Shown piece by piece: positions 46,736-55,677 of a stretch of 64,000 bases of DNA (the first letter of the stretch is position 1; each line of letters opens with the position of its first letter). The notes under the pieces were generated by a model. It did not search any database, had not been told where the DNA came from, and was given only the letters and a program-made list of their open reading frames with translations. This DNA comes from Luteolibacter sp. SL250. Its GTDB lineage: Bacteria > Verrucomicrobiota > Verrucomicrobiia > Verrucomicrobiales > Akkermansiaceae. The position numbers and the translations under genes were made by a program. Location of the stretch: contig NZ_CP113054.1 of assembly GCF_026625605.1 (NCBI RefSeq), positions 1-64,000 on the forward strand, written 5' to 3'.

Positions 46736-47742
46736 CAACGAACAGCATCGTGATCTTCGGAGCCAACGGCTTCCTCGGCCGCTACCTGTGCCGCCATTTC
46801 ACCCTCCTGGGCAGGGAGGTGGTGGCCATCGCCCGCAGCCGTGACGGCTGGAGCGGCGACGGCATGTTCCTGGAGTGGGACGGAAAGCATGACGGCCCGT
46901 GGACGCTCGCCCTGGAGGGGGCGGAGGCGGTCATCAATCTGGCGGGTGCCAGCGTGAACTGCCGCTACACACCGGAGAACCGGGAGAAGATCCTTCGCTC
47001 GAGGGAAGACAGCACGCGGGCGATCGGCCGCGCCATCGCCGGGTGCAAGGTGCCTCCGAAGGTATGGCTCAATGCCAGCACCGCCACCTGGTACCGCCAC
47101 GCGGAGGACAGGCCGCAGGACGACTGGCTGGGGGAACACGGCACGGGATTCTCGTGCGATGTCGCCCGCACCTGGGAGGAGGCATTTTTCGGCGCGCTGG
47201 TCCCCGCCGCCACGCGCAAGCTGGCACTGCGGATCGGCATGGTGCTTGCGAACGAAGAAGGCACCGTCCACCAGGTCCTCAGCCGCCTGGCCGCTCTCGG
47301 CCTCGGTGGGACCATGGGCAACGGCCGCCAGCGGATCAGTTGGATCCACATGGATGACTTCCTGCGCGCCGTGGACTTCGCCATCGCGGATCCTTTTCTG
47401 CACGGCACCGTCAATGTGACCGCCCCGGAGTTTCCGGAAAACCGGGAGTGGATGCGGATCTTCCGCCGGGAGGCGGGCATGCCCTTCGGCCTGCCCGCAG
47501 CGAAGTGGATGCTGGAGATCGGCGCATGGTTCATGAGGACCGAAACGGAGCTGGTATTGAAAAGCCGCTGGGCGGAACCTGTGCGGCTGCGCGACGCGGG
47601 CTTCCGCTGGAGGTGGCGGACCGCCGCGGCAGCCATCCATGACCTGCGGGGAAGGAAGGGTCTGGAGGGTTTTTTCACGGCCAGCGGCAGGCGGAGCATC
47701 GGTGCCAAGGGGTGGCTGCCCTCGCCGCACCGGGGGGCCTGA
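46732..47742 (+). CDS. TIGR01777-family NAD-dependent epimerase/dehydratase-like protein
   Basis: 336 residues. The Rossmann motif IFGANGFLGRYL is at the start, INLAGASVNCRYTPENREKILRSREDSTRAI follows, and ISWIHMDDF with the C-terminal domain completes the extended SDR pattern of this family (SulA/YfcH-like). Substrate unknown. Last gene of the operon behind the GbsR-type regulator. Confidence 0.87.
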   Translation: MTTNSIVIFGANGFLGRYLCRHFTLLGREVVAIARSRDGWSGDGMFLEWDGKHDGPWTLALEGAEAVINLAGASVNCRYTPENREKILRSREDSTRAIGRAIAGCKVPPKVWLNASTATWYRHAEDRPQDDWLGEHGTGFSCDVARTWEEAFFGALVPAATRKLALRIGMVLANEEGTVHQVLSRLAALGLGGTMGNGRQRISWIHMDDFLRAVDFAIADPFLHGTVNVTAPEFPENREWMRIFRREAGMPFGLPAAKWMLEIGAWFMRTETELVLKSRWAEPVRLRDAGFRWRWRTAAAAIHDLRGRKGLEGFFTASGRRSIGAKGWLPSPHRGA

Positions 47743-47954
47743 CCGGGGTCCGCAATCCCCTGTGGATGGGTCCGGGGCGAAATTTCCCCGAAAAAAGTCC
47801 GGAGGCTAAGTCGCTGGTTTTTAAAAATATACCCGCCGATTTACTTAAGGCATTCTAACAGTTGGACTTAATGGGTTGCCGCGGCACGCAATGGGCTTTA
47901 GAAGATGCACGGACAAAAATCCCATCATCAGCCGCAGCCTCCAACCAACACTGC

Positions 47955-48623
47955 ATGATCCCAAAGCTTCTTTCCCTTTCCCTCATCGCTTTCACCGCAG
48001 TTCTCTTCTCGAGCTGCTCTTCCGGCCCGAACGTCCTGTCGAAATCCGACATCCGCTCCGGTGCTTCTTCCTCCTCCAAGGTCTTCAGCTTCGGCAAGTC
48101 CGACAGCTTCCCGGTCTCCGCTCCGTCCGCAGGGGTGGTTTCTGCAGCCGCCGCCAAGCCGAAAGACCGCCACAAGATGCCGGTCTACGCCTTCAGCGAA
48201 CGCAGCCGCCTGGTCCGCACCACGGCCTACACCTGCAGCGAGGACGACCACATCGTCTACGGCAGCAAGAATGCCACCGGCACCCAGCTCCGTTACACCG
48301 ACCGCGTCCGCAGCGCCGCCGCCGACTGGTCTTTCTACCCGGTGGGCACCGTATTCCGGATCACCGGCCTTCCGTATCTCTACGTCATCGATGACTACGG
48401 CTCCGCCCTCACCGGCACCGGCACCATCGACATCTACAAGCCTTCGAAGGATGTCATGAACCAATGGGGCCGCCGCAATGTGGAAGTCACCATCGTCCAG
48501 TGGGGATCCTTCACCCGTTCCGCGGAAATCCTCGCCCAGCGCACCAAATACAGCCACTGCAGCCAGATGCTCGCGAACATCGTCCGCCAGCGTCCGAACC
48601 TCAGTGCCGTCGCCAAGCGCTGA
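47955..48623 (+). CDS. 3D-domain lipoprotein
   Basis: 222 residues. Lipobox FSSC (Cys21), a Ser/Ala-rich linker, then a 3D (Asp-Asp-Asp) double-psi beta-barrel domain: LVRTTAYTCSEDDHIVYGSKNATG, VGTVFRITG, and VIDDYGSALTGTGTIDIY. Such domains occur in lytic transglycosylases and RlpA-like cell-wall proteins. The ATG at 47955 starts the signal peptide. An AT-rich stretch at about 47818-47860 probably holds its promoter. Confidence 0.85.
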   Translation: MIPKLLSLSLIAFTAVLFSSCSSGPNVLSKSDIRSGASSSSKVFSFGKSDSFPVSAPSAGVVSAAAAKPKDRHKMPVYAFSERSRLVRTTAYTCSEDDHIVYGSKNATGTQLRYTDRVRSAAADWSFYPVGTVFRITGLPYLYVIDDYGSALTGTGTIDIYKPSKDVMNQWGRRNVEVTIVQWGSFTRSAEILAQRTKYSHCSQMLANIVRQRPNLSAVAKR

Positions 48624-48658
48624 TCGGCCTCCCGATCATCCCGTTTTCCGATCATACG

Positions 48659-48687
48659 AAAAGCCCGGCCCGCAAGCCGGGCTTTTT
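48659..48687. terminator. bidirectional intrinsic terminator
   Basis: AAAAGCCCGGC / GCCGGGCTTTT perfect stem with a six-base loop and T- or A-runs on both sides, placed between the 3D-domain gene and the convergent Fur-family gene. It would stop both transcripts. Confidence 0.9.
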
Positions 48688-48710
48688 CGTGCCCGCGCCT
48701 CCGGTGGAGG

Positions 48711-49208
48711 TCAGCGTTTTTTCCGCAGCCGCTTTCCGGAAAGGCGGCTGGCGATCAGGTTCGGGCAACGGCCTTTCAACCGCAGTTGCTCACAGTTCGC
48801 CTCGATCTTGATCGACTGGCGCAGCGGCTTGAATCCCAGCCGGCGGGTCACGCAGTCATTGAGCAGATCCAGGTTCATGTCCTCGAACTCCACCACGCGG
48901 CCGCAGTCGATGCAGACGAGGTGGTTGTGCGACGGCTTGTCGAGGAAGTTGGGGTCGTAGGTCGTCTGGTTGTCGCCCAGGTCGATCTGCTGCAGGAGAT
49001 TCGCCTCCACCAAGAGGCCCAGCGTCCGGTAGACGGTGGCGCGTGAGGTGTCGGAGTCCGCCTTGCGCACACGCTCGAACAGTTCCTCCGCCGTGAAGTG
49101 CTCGTCCTTGGAGAACACCGCGCGGACGATGGCGTCGCGCTGGTTGGTCCTCCGCAGGCCTTTCCGGCGGATGAAGTCATCGAGTCGTGCTTGGACGGAA
49201 CTATCCAT
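48711..49208 (-). CDS. Fur-family metal/peroxide regulator
   Basis: 165 residues. Winged-helix domain (NQRDAIVRAVFSKDEHFTAEELFERVRKADSDTSRATVYRTLGLL), then the metal site HNHLVCIDCGRVVEF with the first CxxC pair. The usual second CxxC near the C-terminus is incomplete: only one cysteine is seen in GRCPN. This could be Fur, Zur or PerR. A palindrome lies directly upstream. It is divergent from rsgA. Confidence 0.9.
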   Translation of the reverse strand: MDSSVQARLDDFIRRKGLRRTNQRDAIVRAVFSKDEHFTAEELFERVRKADSDTSRATVYRTLGLLVEANLLQQIDLGDNQTTYDPNFLDKPSHNHLVCIDCGRVVEFEDMNLDLLNDCVTRRLGFKPLRQSIKIEANCEQLRLKGRCPNLIASRLSGKRLRKKR

Positions 49209-49216
49209 AGGCGCGA

Positions 49217-49235
49217 CAATAAGGGATGCTTATTG
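49217..49235. promoter_or_regulatory. candidate operator upstream of the Fur-family gene
   Basis: CAATAAG-GGATG-CTTATTG, a perfect 7-5-7 inverted repeat of 19 bp, 8 bp before the Fur-family ATG. Length and position fit an autoregulatory operator. It does not closely match the classical GATAATGATAATCATTATC box. Confidence 0.45.
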
Positions 49236-49316
49236 AGACTGGAAAGTGTGATTTTCATCTTTGTTTCCAATCCGGGAATCGACAGGAGCTTTATCCCGGC
49301 TAGCCTGTCCCGACGG

Positions 49317-50420
49317 ATGACCCTGCGTGACCTCGGTTGGAATGATGAACTGAAGGCGGCCTTCGCCCCCTACCGGGCGAAAGGCTGGGTGCCCGCACGC
49401 CTGATCCGGGAGACCCCCATCAACTATGGGGCCTTCCTCGAGGACGGCGATGAGATCGATGTGATCCTCTGCGGCCGCCTCTGGCATGAAGCGCAGTGCG
49501 ACGCCGACCTGCCCGCCGTGGGTGACTGGGTGGCGGTGGAACCCGGCAACGAGAACCAGGACCATGTGATCCGCGCGATGCTGCCCCGCCGGACCTGCTT
49601 TTCCCGGAAGATGCCCGGCAACAGTTCCGAGGCGCAGGTCATCGGCGCGAACGTGGACATCGTCGCGGTGGTGACGGACGCCGGCCCGGACTTCAACCTG
49701 CGGCGGATGGAGCGGTATTTCTCGCTCATCGGCAAAAGCGGCGCGAAGGCGCTGGTGCTGGTGAACAAGTCCGACCTTTTCACCAAGGAGGAGAACAAGC
49801 GGGCCGCGGAGGAGATCTCCGCGCTGTGGGATGAGGCGGACGTTCACATCACCAGCGCCATCAAAGGGGAGGGCCTGAAGGTTCTCAAAAAGTATCTCAA
49901 GAAGGGCGTGACGATGTGCGTCGTCGGCTCGTCCGGCGTCGGGAAATCGACCCTGGTCAACCAACTCTATGGCGAAGAGTGGCAGTGGACCGGCGAGGTC
50001 AACGAGACCACCGGCAAGGGCCGCCACACCACCACCTCCCGCGAGTTGGTGCCGTTGGATTCCGGCGGCATGCTCATCGACAACCCGGGCATGCGGGAGA
50101 TCCAGATGTGGACCGACGAGCAGACGCTGCGCGAAAGCTTCGCGGATGTGGATGCCCTCACGCACGACTGCAAATTCGCCGACTGCTCCCACCGCAAGGA
50201 CACCGGCTGTGCCATCCGTGCCGCCGTGGACAAGGGTGAGCTGGATGCCGGGCGCTACGAGAGCTTCCTGAACCTCGAAACCGAGATCGCCGCACTCCGG
50301 AAGCGTGCGAAGAAACGCCAGATGGCCGTGGAACGATGGGCGAAGCGCAACAACCGGGTGAAGGCCCGCAACCTGGCCGACCGCATCCAACTGGAGAAAG
50401 ACGAACGCGGCGACATCTGA
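49317..50420 (+). CDS. rsgA: ribosome small-subunit GTPase RsgA
   Basis: 367 residues with the circularly permuted GTPase order: G4 NKSD, then G1 GSSGVGKST, then G3 DNPGM, and the C-terminal zinc knuckle DCKFADCSHRKDTGC. RsgA acts in 30S maturation. The ATG at 49317 is used; the open frame upstream antisense to the Fur gene is not coding. It starts an operon with mscS and ribD. Confidence 0.95.
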   Translation: MTLRDLGWNDELKAAFAPYRAKGWVPARLIRETPINYGAFLEDGDEIDVILCGRLWHEAQCDADLPAVGDWVAVEPGNENQDHVIRAMLPRRTCFSRKMPGNSSEAQVIGANVDIVAVVTDAGPDFNLRRMERYFSLIGKSGAKALVLVNKSDLFTKEENKRAAEEISALWDEADVHITSAIKGEGLKVLKKYLKKGVTMCVVGSSGVGKSTLVNQLYGEEWQWTGEVNETTGKGRHTTTSRELVPLDSGGMLIDNPGMREIQMWTDEQTLRESFADVDALTHDCKFADCSHRKDTGCAIRAAVDKGELDAGRYESFLNLETEIAALRKRAKKRQMAVERWAKRNNRVKARNLADRIQLEKDERGDI

Positions 50421-50425
50421 CATCC

Positions 50426-52774
50426 ATGCTGCTCCGAACTGCCTGCCTTCTCTTTCTTTTGCTTGTGGCGCCCGGCGTGGCGCAGATCCCGGGTATTCCC
50501 ACCAAGAGCGGCGGCACCGCCGCAGCCCCCAAGGAAGAAACCCCCGAACAGATCCGGGACAGGCTGGCGGAGTGGCAGAAGGAAGCCAGGGCGTCCCTGG
50601 CCCGCCTTGAGGATCCCGCCGCGGAGGCCCAGCTTCCCAAAGGCATCCCCGCATCCGCACTGGCGGACCGCAGGCGGGACCTGGACCAGATGGTGCGGAC
50701 CATCGCGCGGACCACCGGCCTGTTGGAGCAGATCCCGGAAGCCAAGGCCACGCTCAAGGAGGCGGAGGCGGCGCGGTTGGCGTGGACCGGCTTCCCCGAA
50801 GCTCCACCCTACTCAATCCTCAAGCTGGATGATCTGGTGAACCAGCGGGAGGCGGCGAAGGAAAAGGACCTCACTTTCAAGTCATCATCGTCCACCTTCA
50901 TGCGCTCCCTGGATGGGCTGGAAGCGGAGACGAAGGCAGCGGAGGAGGAAATGCGGAAAGCCATCGCATTGACGGAAAAAGAACCGGCGGACGAAGCCGC
51001 GAAGTGGCGGCTGGATGCAGCCCGTGCGAAAGCCCGTTTCTTTTCCGTGCGCGCCTTGTTCATCCGCGCCAACCTGGATCTGCTCTCGGAACAAGCAACC
51101 GCTTCGACCTCACGGCTGGCGCTGCTGGACCGCCAGATCTCCGCCGTCCGCACGAACGTGGGATTCACGGATGAAGATCTCGAAACCGTCCGCAAGGCAT
51201 CCGACGAACGGCGTGCCGGCATCCGCAAGGAGATCACCGAACTCAGCACCCGCATCCGGGATGCTTCCACCGCGAAGAACAGGACGAAGGCCGCCTTCGA
51301 CCAGCTCAACACCGAAAGCGCTCAGGCAAATCCCACCCCGGAGCTGGGTGTCGCCTCCGCAAGGCTCTCCGCCGCAGAGACACGGCTGAACACCCTCCAA
51401 TACATCTCTGAAAATCTGGAGTCCTTCGATGCGCTGGAAGCCGCCATCCCTTCCGCCTACGAAAACCGCCGGGTTCTGCTGCAGTCAAAGGACCGCACCG
51501 AACGGGAGGCCGCCCGGGAGGCACTGGGTTCATTCCTGACGCGGCTCAAAGCGTGGGAAACGGTGAGCGGGAACGAGATTTCCGCGCTGAATGCGGACCT
51601 CTCCGCCCAGGACTCGAATGCCTCCGCCATCCCTCCGGATGACCCCCGGCAGCCTGCTCTGGCGGACCAGCGCAAGGTACTCTGGGAGAAACAGGCGTTC
51701 CTGCAGCGTGTGGCACAGACCGTCATCACCCACCGCAAGAATGTCAGCAGATGGATCGAGGGATTCGAAGACGGGCAGAAGGCCGGAGGCGTGCTGGAGA
51801 ACCTTTCGGATTCCGGGACTTCCCTGTGGACCCTGGCGAAGCGGCTCTGGTCGTTCGAGGTGATGAAGTTCGAGAACGTCCGCGATGTGGCCGGTGTTCC
51901 GATCAAGGAAACACAAGCCGTATCACTGGGCGTGATCCTCAGCGCACTGGCGTTCTTCGTCGTCGCATACATGATTTCCTCCAGGATCAGCCGGCGGGTG
52001 CAGCGGGTCATCGTCGGACGCGGCCACATCGCCGAAGCCCAGGCGAACACGCTTCGGAACTGGATGATGATCGTGGTCGGAGTGGTGTTGGCCCTCACCA
52101 CGCTCCATTTCCTGCGGATCCCGCTCACGGTGTTCGCGTTCTTCGGTGGTGCCCTCGCCATCGGCCTCGGTTTCGGCACGCAGACCCTGATCAAGAATTT
52201 CATCAGCGGCATCATCGTGCTGTTCGAGCGGAAGATCCGGGTCGGGGATATCGTCGATATCGGCGGTCTTGCCGGTTCGATCTCGGAGATCAATACCAGA
52301 TCATCCGTACTGCGGGGACCGGACGGTCGGGAAACGCTGGTCCCGAACTCGGTCTTCCTGGAGAACTCGGTGACCAATCTCACCCTCTCAAACCGCTCCA
52401 GCCGACGGGCCGTGATGATCGGAGTCGCCTATGGAAGTCCTGTTTCCCAGGTGATCACGATTCTCACGGAGTGCGCGGAAAGACACGGCCTGATCCTCAA
52501 GGACCCGGCTCCGATGGTCATCCTCCAGGACTTCGCGGACAATGCGATCTTGTTCAGACTGTATTTCTGGACGGCCTTCGACGGTAAAACCAATCCGGAG
52601 CAGGTGGAGAGCGATGTCCGCATCATGGTCCAGAAGCGCTTCGAGGAGAGCGACATCGACTTTCCGTTCCCGCAGAGGGATCTTCACCTGAAGTCGGACG
52701 TCCCACTGCACGTCAATGTGGTCCGTTCTCCCGGCGAACAACCTCCTCCGCCAAAGAAAGCCCCGCTCCCATGA
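50426..52774 (+). CDS. MscS-family mechanosensitive channel with large periplasmic domain
   Basis: 782 residues. Signal peptide (LLFLLLVAPGVAQ), a ~450-residue periplasmic region rich in coiled-coil (EQIRDRLAEWQKEARASLARLED..), then three membrane helices at the C-terminal third (SLGVILSALAFFVVAYMIS; WMMIVVGVVLALTTLHFL; FAFFGGALAIGLGFGTQTLIKNF, the pore helix), and the MscS beta and alpha/beta domains. Like MscM/MscK, but with fewer helices. It opens on membrane tension. It begins 5 bp after rsgA and overlaps ribD by 4 bp. Confidence 0.9.
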   Translation: MLLRTACLLFLLLVAPGVAQIPGIPTKSGGTAAAPKEETPEQIRDRLAEWQKEARASLARLEDPAAEAQLPKGIPASALADRRRDLDQMVRTIARTTGLLEQIPEAKATLKEAEAARLAWTGFPEAPPYSILKLDDLVNQREAAKEKDLTFKSSSSTFMRSLDGLEAETKAAEEEMRKAIALTEKEPADEAAKWRLDAARAKARFFSVRALFIRANLDLLSEQATASTSRLALLDRQISAVRTNVGFTDEDLETVRKASDERRAGIRKEITELSTRIRDASTAKNRTKAAFDQLNTESAQANPTPELGVASARLSAAETRLNTLQYISENLESFDALEAAIPSAYENRRVLLQSKDRTEREAAREALGSFLTRLKAWETVSGNEISALNADLSAQDSNASAIPPDDPRQPALADQRKVLWEKQAFLQRVAQTVITHRKNVSRWIEGFEDGQKAGGVLENLSDSGTSLWTLAKRLWSFEVMKFENVRDVAGVPIKETQAVSLGVILSALAFFVVAYMISSRISRRVQRVIVGRGHIAEAQANTLRNWMMIVVGVVLALTTLHFLRIPLTVFAFFGGALAIGLGFGTQTLIKNFISGIIVLFERKIRVGDIVDIGGLAGSISEINTRSSVLRGPDGRETLVPNSVFLENSVTNLTLSNRSSRRAVMIGVAYGSPVSQVITILTECAERHGLILKDPAPMVILQDFADNAILFRLYFWTAFDGKTNPEQVESDVRIMVQKRFEESDIDFPFPQRDLHLKSDVPLHVNVVRSPGEQPPPPKKAPLP

Positions 52775-53802
52775 AGTCCGACGCGGAATGGATGGAGCTA
52801 GCTCTGGCGGAAGCCCGAAAGGGCATCGGCCGGACGGCTCCGAATCCACCCGTCGGCTCCGTGATCGTGAAGGACGATGTGTTGCTCGGCAGTGGTTACC
52901 ACCATGCGGCGGGCCGACCGCACGCGGAGCGCGAGGCGCTGGCGGATGTTTTCATACGCCATGGCAATGCCGGAGCACGCGGTGCCACGGCCTACGTGAC
53001 GCTGGAGCCTTGCTCGACCCATGGCCGCACCCCGCCCTGCACGGACGGCCTCATCGAAGCCGGCATCTCCCGCGTGGTCTATGCCACCGTGGACCGCAAC
53101 CCGTCCCATGCCGGACGCGCGGACAGCATCCTGCGGGACGCGGGAATCGAAATCGCCTCCGGCATCTTGAAGGAAAAGGCGGACAGGATCCTGCTGCCGT
53201 TTTTCAAGGTGAAGGAAACCGGCCTGCCCTGGATCATCTGGAAGACCGCGATGAGCCTGGACGGCCGCATCACCCGCCCTCCGGGTGAAGGTCAGTGGCT
53301 CACTGGTCCGGACGCCCGGCTGGATGTCCAGAAACTCCGCTCCACCGTGGACGCCATCCTCACCACCGGGGAAACCGTCCGCCGCGACCACCCCGCACTC
53401 ACCATCCGTGTTCCGGAACTGCTGGAAGGCCGGACCCAGCCATGGCGCGTGATCTTCACCGACCACCCATCTTCCCTGCCCGTGGATGCCCCGCTGCTGT
53501 CCGATGAATGGCGGCACCGCACCCTCATCCGCCCCCGTTCCGGCATCGCGGAATCCCTGCGTGCCCTGGTGCGTGACCAAGGCGTGCTGAGCGTGATGAT
53601 CGAGGCCGGCGGCGTGTTTTCCGCCGCGATGATCGGAGAGGGCCTCATCGACGAGGCCGTCATCTACTACGCGCCGATGCTCTGCGGTGGCCCGTCACCC
53701 GGGCTGGCAGGAGCGGGATTGGAACCGTCCCTCAAAATGAAAGATGTCTCCTTCCGGCAACTCGGAGGAGACATCAGGATATCGGGATTGGTGGACCGCT
53801 GA
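52771..53802 (+). CDS. ribD: bifunctional riboflavin deaminase/reductase RibD
   Basis: 343 residues. N-terminal deaminase with zinc ligands in HAEREAL and PCSTHGRTPPC, then the reductase domain (WKTAMSLDGRITRPPGEGQWLTG...). It converts the pyrimidine intermediate to 5-amino-6-ribitylamino-uracil phosphate. ATGA overlap with the mscS gene. Confidence 0.95.
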   Translation: MKSDAEWMELALAEARKGIGRTAPNPPVGSVIVKDDVLLGSGYHHAAGRPHAEREALADVFIRHGNAGARGATAYVTLEPCSTHGRTPPCTDGLIEAGISRVVYATVDRNPSHAGRADSILRDAGIEIASGILKEKADRILLPFFKVKETGLPWIIWKTAMSLDGRITRPPGEGQWLTGPDARLDVQKLRSTVDAILTTGETVRRDHPALTIRVPELLEGRTQPWRVIFTDHPSSLPVDAPLLSDEWRHRTLIRPRSGIAESLRALVRDQGVLSVMIEAGGVFSAAMIGEGLIDEAVIYYAPMLCGGPSPGLAGAGLEPSLKMKDVSFRQLGGDIRISGLVDR

Positions 53803-53805
53803 GGA

Positions 53806-54183
53806 TCAGCGGAAGATGCCGCCGATCACCCGGCGCACATGATCGCGGCGCGCGTCATGGAAATCACGGGGCGAAGGTCCGCGGCCGTGGTATCCCCGGT
53901 CATCGCAGCGGTCGCGGCCGTAACCGGTACGGTAGCCACCGTAGCCACCGCGGCTGTGGTGGTAGCTGACGGGAAGGATCCGGGTGCCCCAGACGGCGTG
54001 GCCGTAGCGGTCGATGTGGACCACGTAGCGCTCGGTGTAGATCGGCGTGCCACAGGAGGCACGGCCGCTGATGTAGACACTGCTGCCGTGGTAGGATTCA
54101 CGGCAATGCTCGCGGGCTTCGGACTTGGAAGCGGAACCCGCGATCATGGCGATGGCGGCGATGGCGGAGGCGATGGTTTTCAT
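53806..54183 (-). CDS. small secreted His/Gly/Arg-rich protein
   Basis: 125 residues with a signal peptide (ASAIAAIAMIAGSASKSEA). The rest is rich in His, Tyr, Gly and Arg (YHHSRGGYGGYRTGYGRDRC) and has four cysteines. The composition could suit metal binding or envelope association. No family recognised. Faces ribD across a 3-bp gap. Confidence 0.65.
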   Translation of the reverse strand: MKTIASAIAAIAMIAGSASKSEAREHCRESYHGSSVYISGRASCGTPIYTERYVVHIDRYGHAVWGTRILPVSYHHSRGGYGGYRTGYGRDRCDDRGYHGRGPSPRDFHDARRDHVRRVIGGIFR

Positions 54184-54260
54184 GAGTTGGTATCTCGGTT
54201 ACGGAATCTCTGACGGAGCGCCCGCACGGATATTCACCAACTCCGGAAATTATTTTCATC

Positions 54261-55523
54261 TCACGGAAAAAGACCACGCGCCGCCTTCGCGTCCGCCACC
54301 GTCTTGATGGCGATGGCCTGCGCGGCCATGCGGTGGGAGATGCCGTTCCGCCGGGCAAATCCGGTCACTTTCTCGAAGCTGGCATGCAGCAGGGTCTCCA
54401 GCTTCGTGATCACCTCGCGCTCCGTCCACTGGAACCGCTGGAGGTTCTGGACCCACTCGAAGTAGGACACGGTCACGCCGCCCGCGTTGCACAGGATGTC
54501 CGGGATCACGAAGATGTCATTCCTCGCGTCGATGACGCGGTCCGCGTCCGGGGTCGTCGGGCCGTTGGCGCCTTCCGCGAGGATGCGGCACTTCAGCCTG
54601 GCCGCATTCTCCCCGGTGATCACGCGGTCGAGCGCGCACGGCGCCAGCACATCGCACGGCTGCTCCAGCATCTCCGCCCCACCGATGGCATCCGCCCCTG
54701 CAAATCCGGACAACGTACGATGTTCATCGTAGTGAGCGCGGAGAGCTTTCACATCGATGCCCCCCGGATTCCAGATCCCGCCGTTCACGTCGGAGATACC
54801 GAGGATCTTCACCCCGTAGGAGGCGAGCGTGAAAACCGCGTGCGAACCGACGTTGCCGAACCCCTGGACGACCGCCGTCGCACCCTCCACCGCCATGCCC
54901 AGCTTGTTGAGCGCGCCGGAAGCGAGGAAGGCCACACCATGGCCCGTCGCCTGCGTGCGTCCCGCCGATCCCTGGAGGGTCAGCGGCTTTCCGGTCACGA
55001 TCGAGGGAACCAGGTGGCCGACGTGGGTGGAATAGGTGTCCGTCATCCAGCCCATGGTCTTCTCATTCGTCCCCATGTCCGGAGCCATCACATCCACCTC
55101 CGGGCCGATGAACGGGATCATCTCCATGGTGTAGCGCCGCGTGAGCCGCTCCAGCTCCCCCTCCGACATGGTCCGAGGATCACAGGTGATGCCGCCCTTT
55201 CCGCCGCCATACGGCAGATCCATCAGCGCGCACTTCCAGTTCATCCACATGGCCAGCGCGGCGACCTCCCCGAGATCGACCGCCGGATGGTAGCGCAGTC
55301 CGCCCTTCACCGGGCCGCGGGTCAGGTGGTGCTGCACCCGGTGGCCGAAGAACATCTCCGTCCGTCCATCATCCCGTTTGATCGGCACGGTCACGGTGAT
55401 GAGGCGTTTCGGCCACTTGCAGCGTTCCCGGATGTCATCGGTCAGGTTCAGGAAATCGGCCACCTGGTCGAACTGCTCCGCCGCCATGGCGAACACCGGA
55501 TTCTTGAGAAGATCTTCCCTCAT
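54261..55523 (-). CDS. gdhA: glutamate dehydrogenase (GDH family)
   Basis: 420 residues of the Glu/Leu/Phe/Val dehydrogenase family. Substrate and catalytic motifs are present: KGGLRYHP, CALMDLPYGGGKGGI, APDMGTNEKTMGWM and the nucleotide-binding GFGNVGSHA. Length and motifs fit NAD(P)-dependent glutamate dehydrogenase, but leucine dehydrogenase is not fully excluded. The ATG at 55523 is preferred over the upstream frame. Divergent from the glycosyltransferase genes. Confidence 0.92.
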   Translation of the reverse strand: MREDLLKNPVFAMAAEQFDQVADFLNLTDDIRERCKWPKRLITVTVPIKRDDGRTEMFFGHRVQHHLTRGPVKGGLRYHPAVDLGEVAALAMWMNWKCALMDLPYGGGKGGITCDPRTMSEGELERLTRRYTMEMIPFIGPEVDVMAPDMGTNEKTMGWMTDTYSTHVGHLVPSIVTGKPLTLQGSAGRTQATGHGVAFLASGALNKLGMAVEGATAVVQGFGNVGSHAVFTLASYGVKILGISDVNGGIWNPGGIDVKALRAHYDEHRTLSGFAGADAIGGAEMLEQPCDVLAPCALDRVITGENAARLKCRILAEGANGPTTPDADRVIDARNDIFVIPDILCNAGGVTVSYFEWVQNLQRFQWTEREVITKLETLLHASFEKVTGFARRNGISHRMAAQAIAIKTVADAKAARGLFP

Positions 55524-55677
55524 GAAGTGAATAAAGCGCGGTTCCCTGCTGTTGGCACGCGCGGAAATCCCTCCCCTCCCTTTTCCTTCCACGGCATCCG
55601 GCGGACGGCGTGTGAAGAAACCGGCACCAGCCGCCGCTCCACGGCCGCACGGATCCGCTCCACCTTCCCGCCAGACC

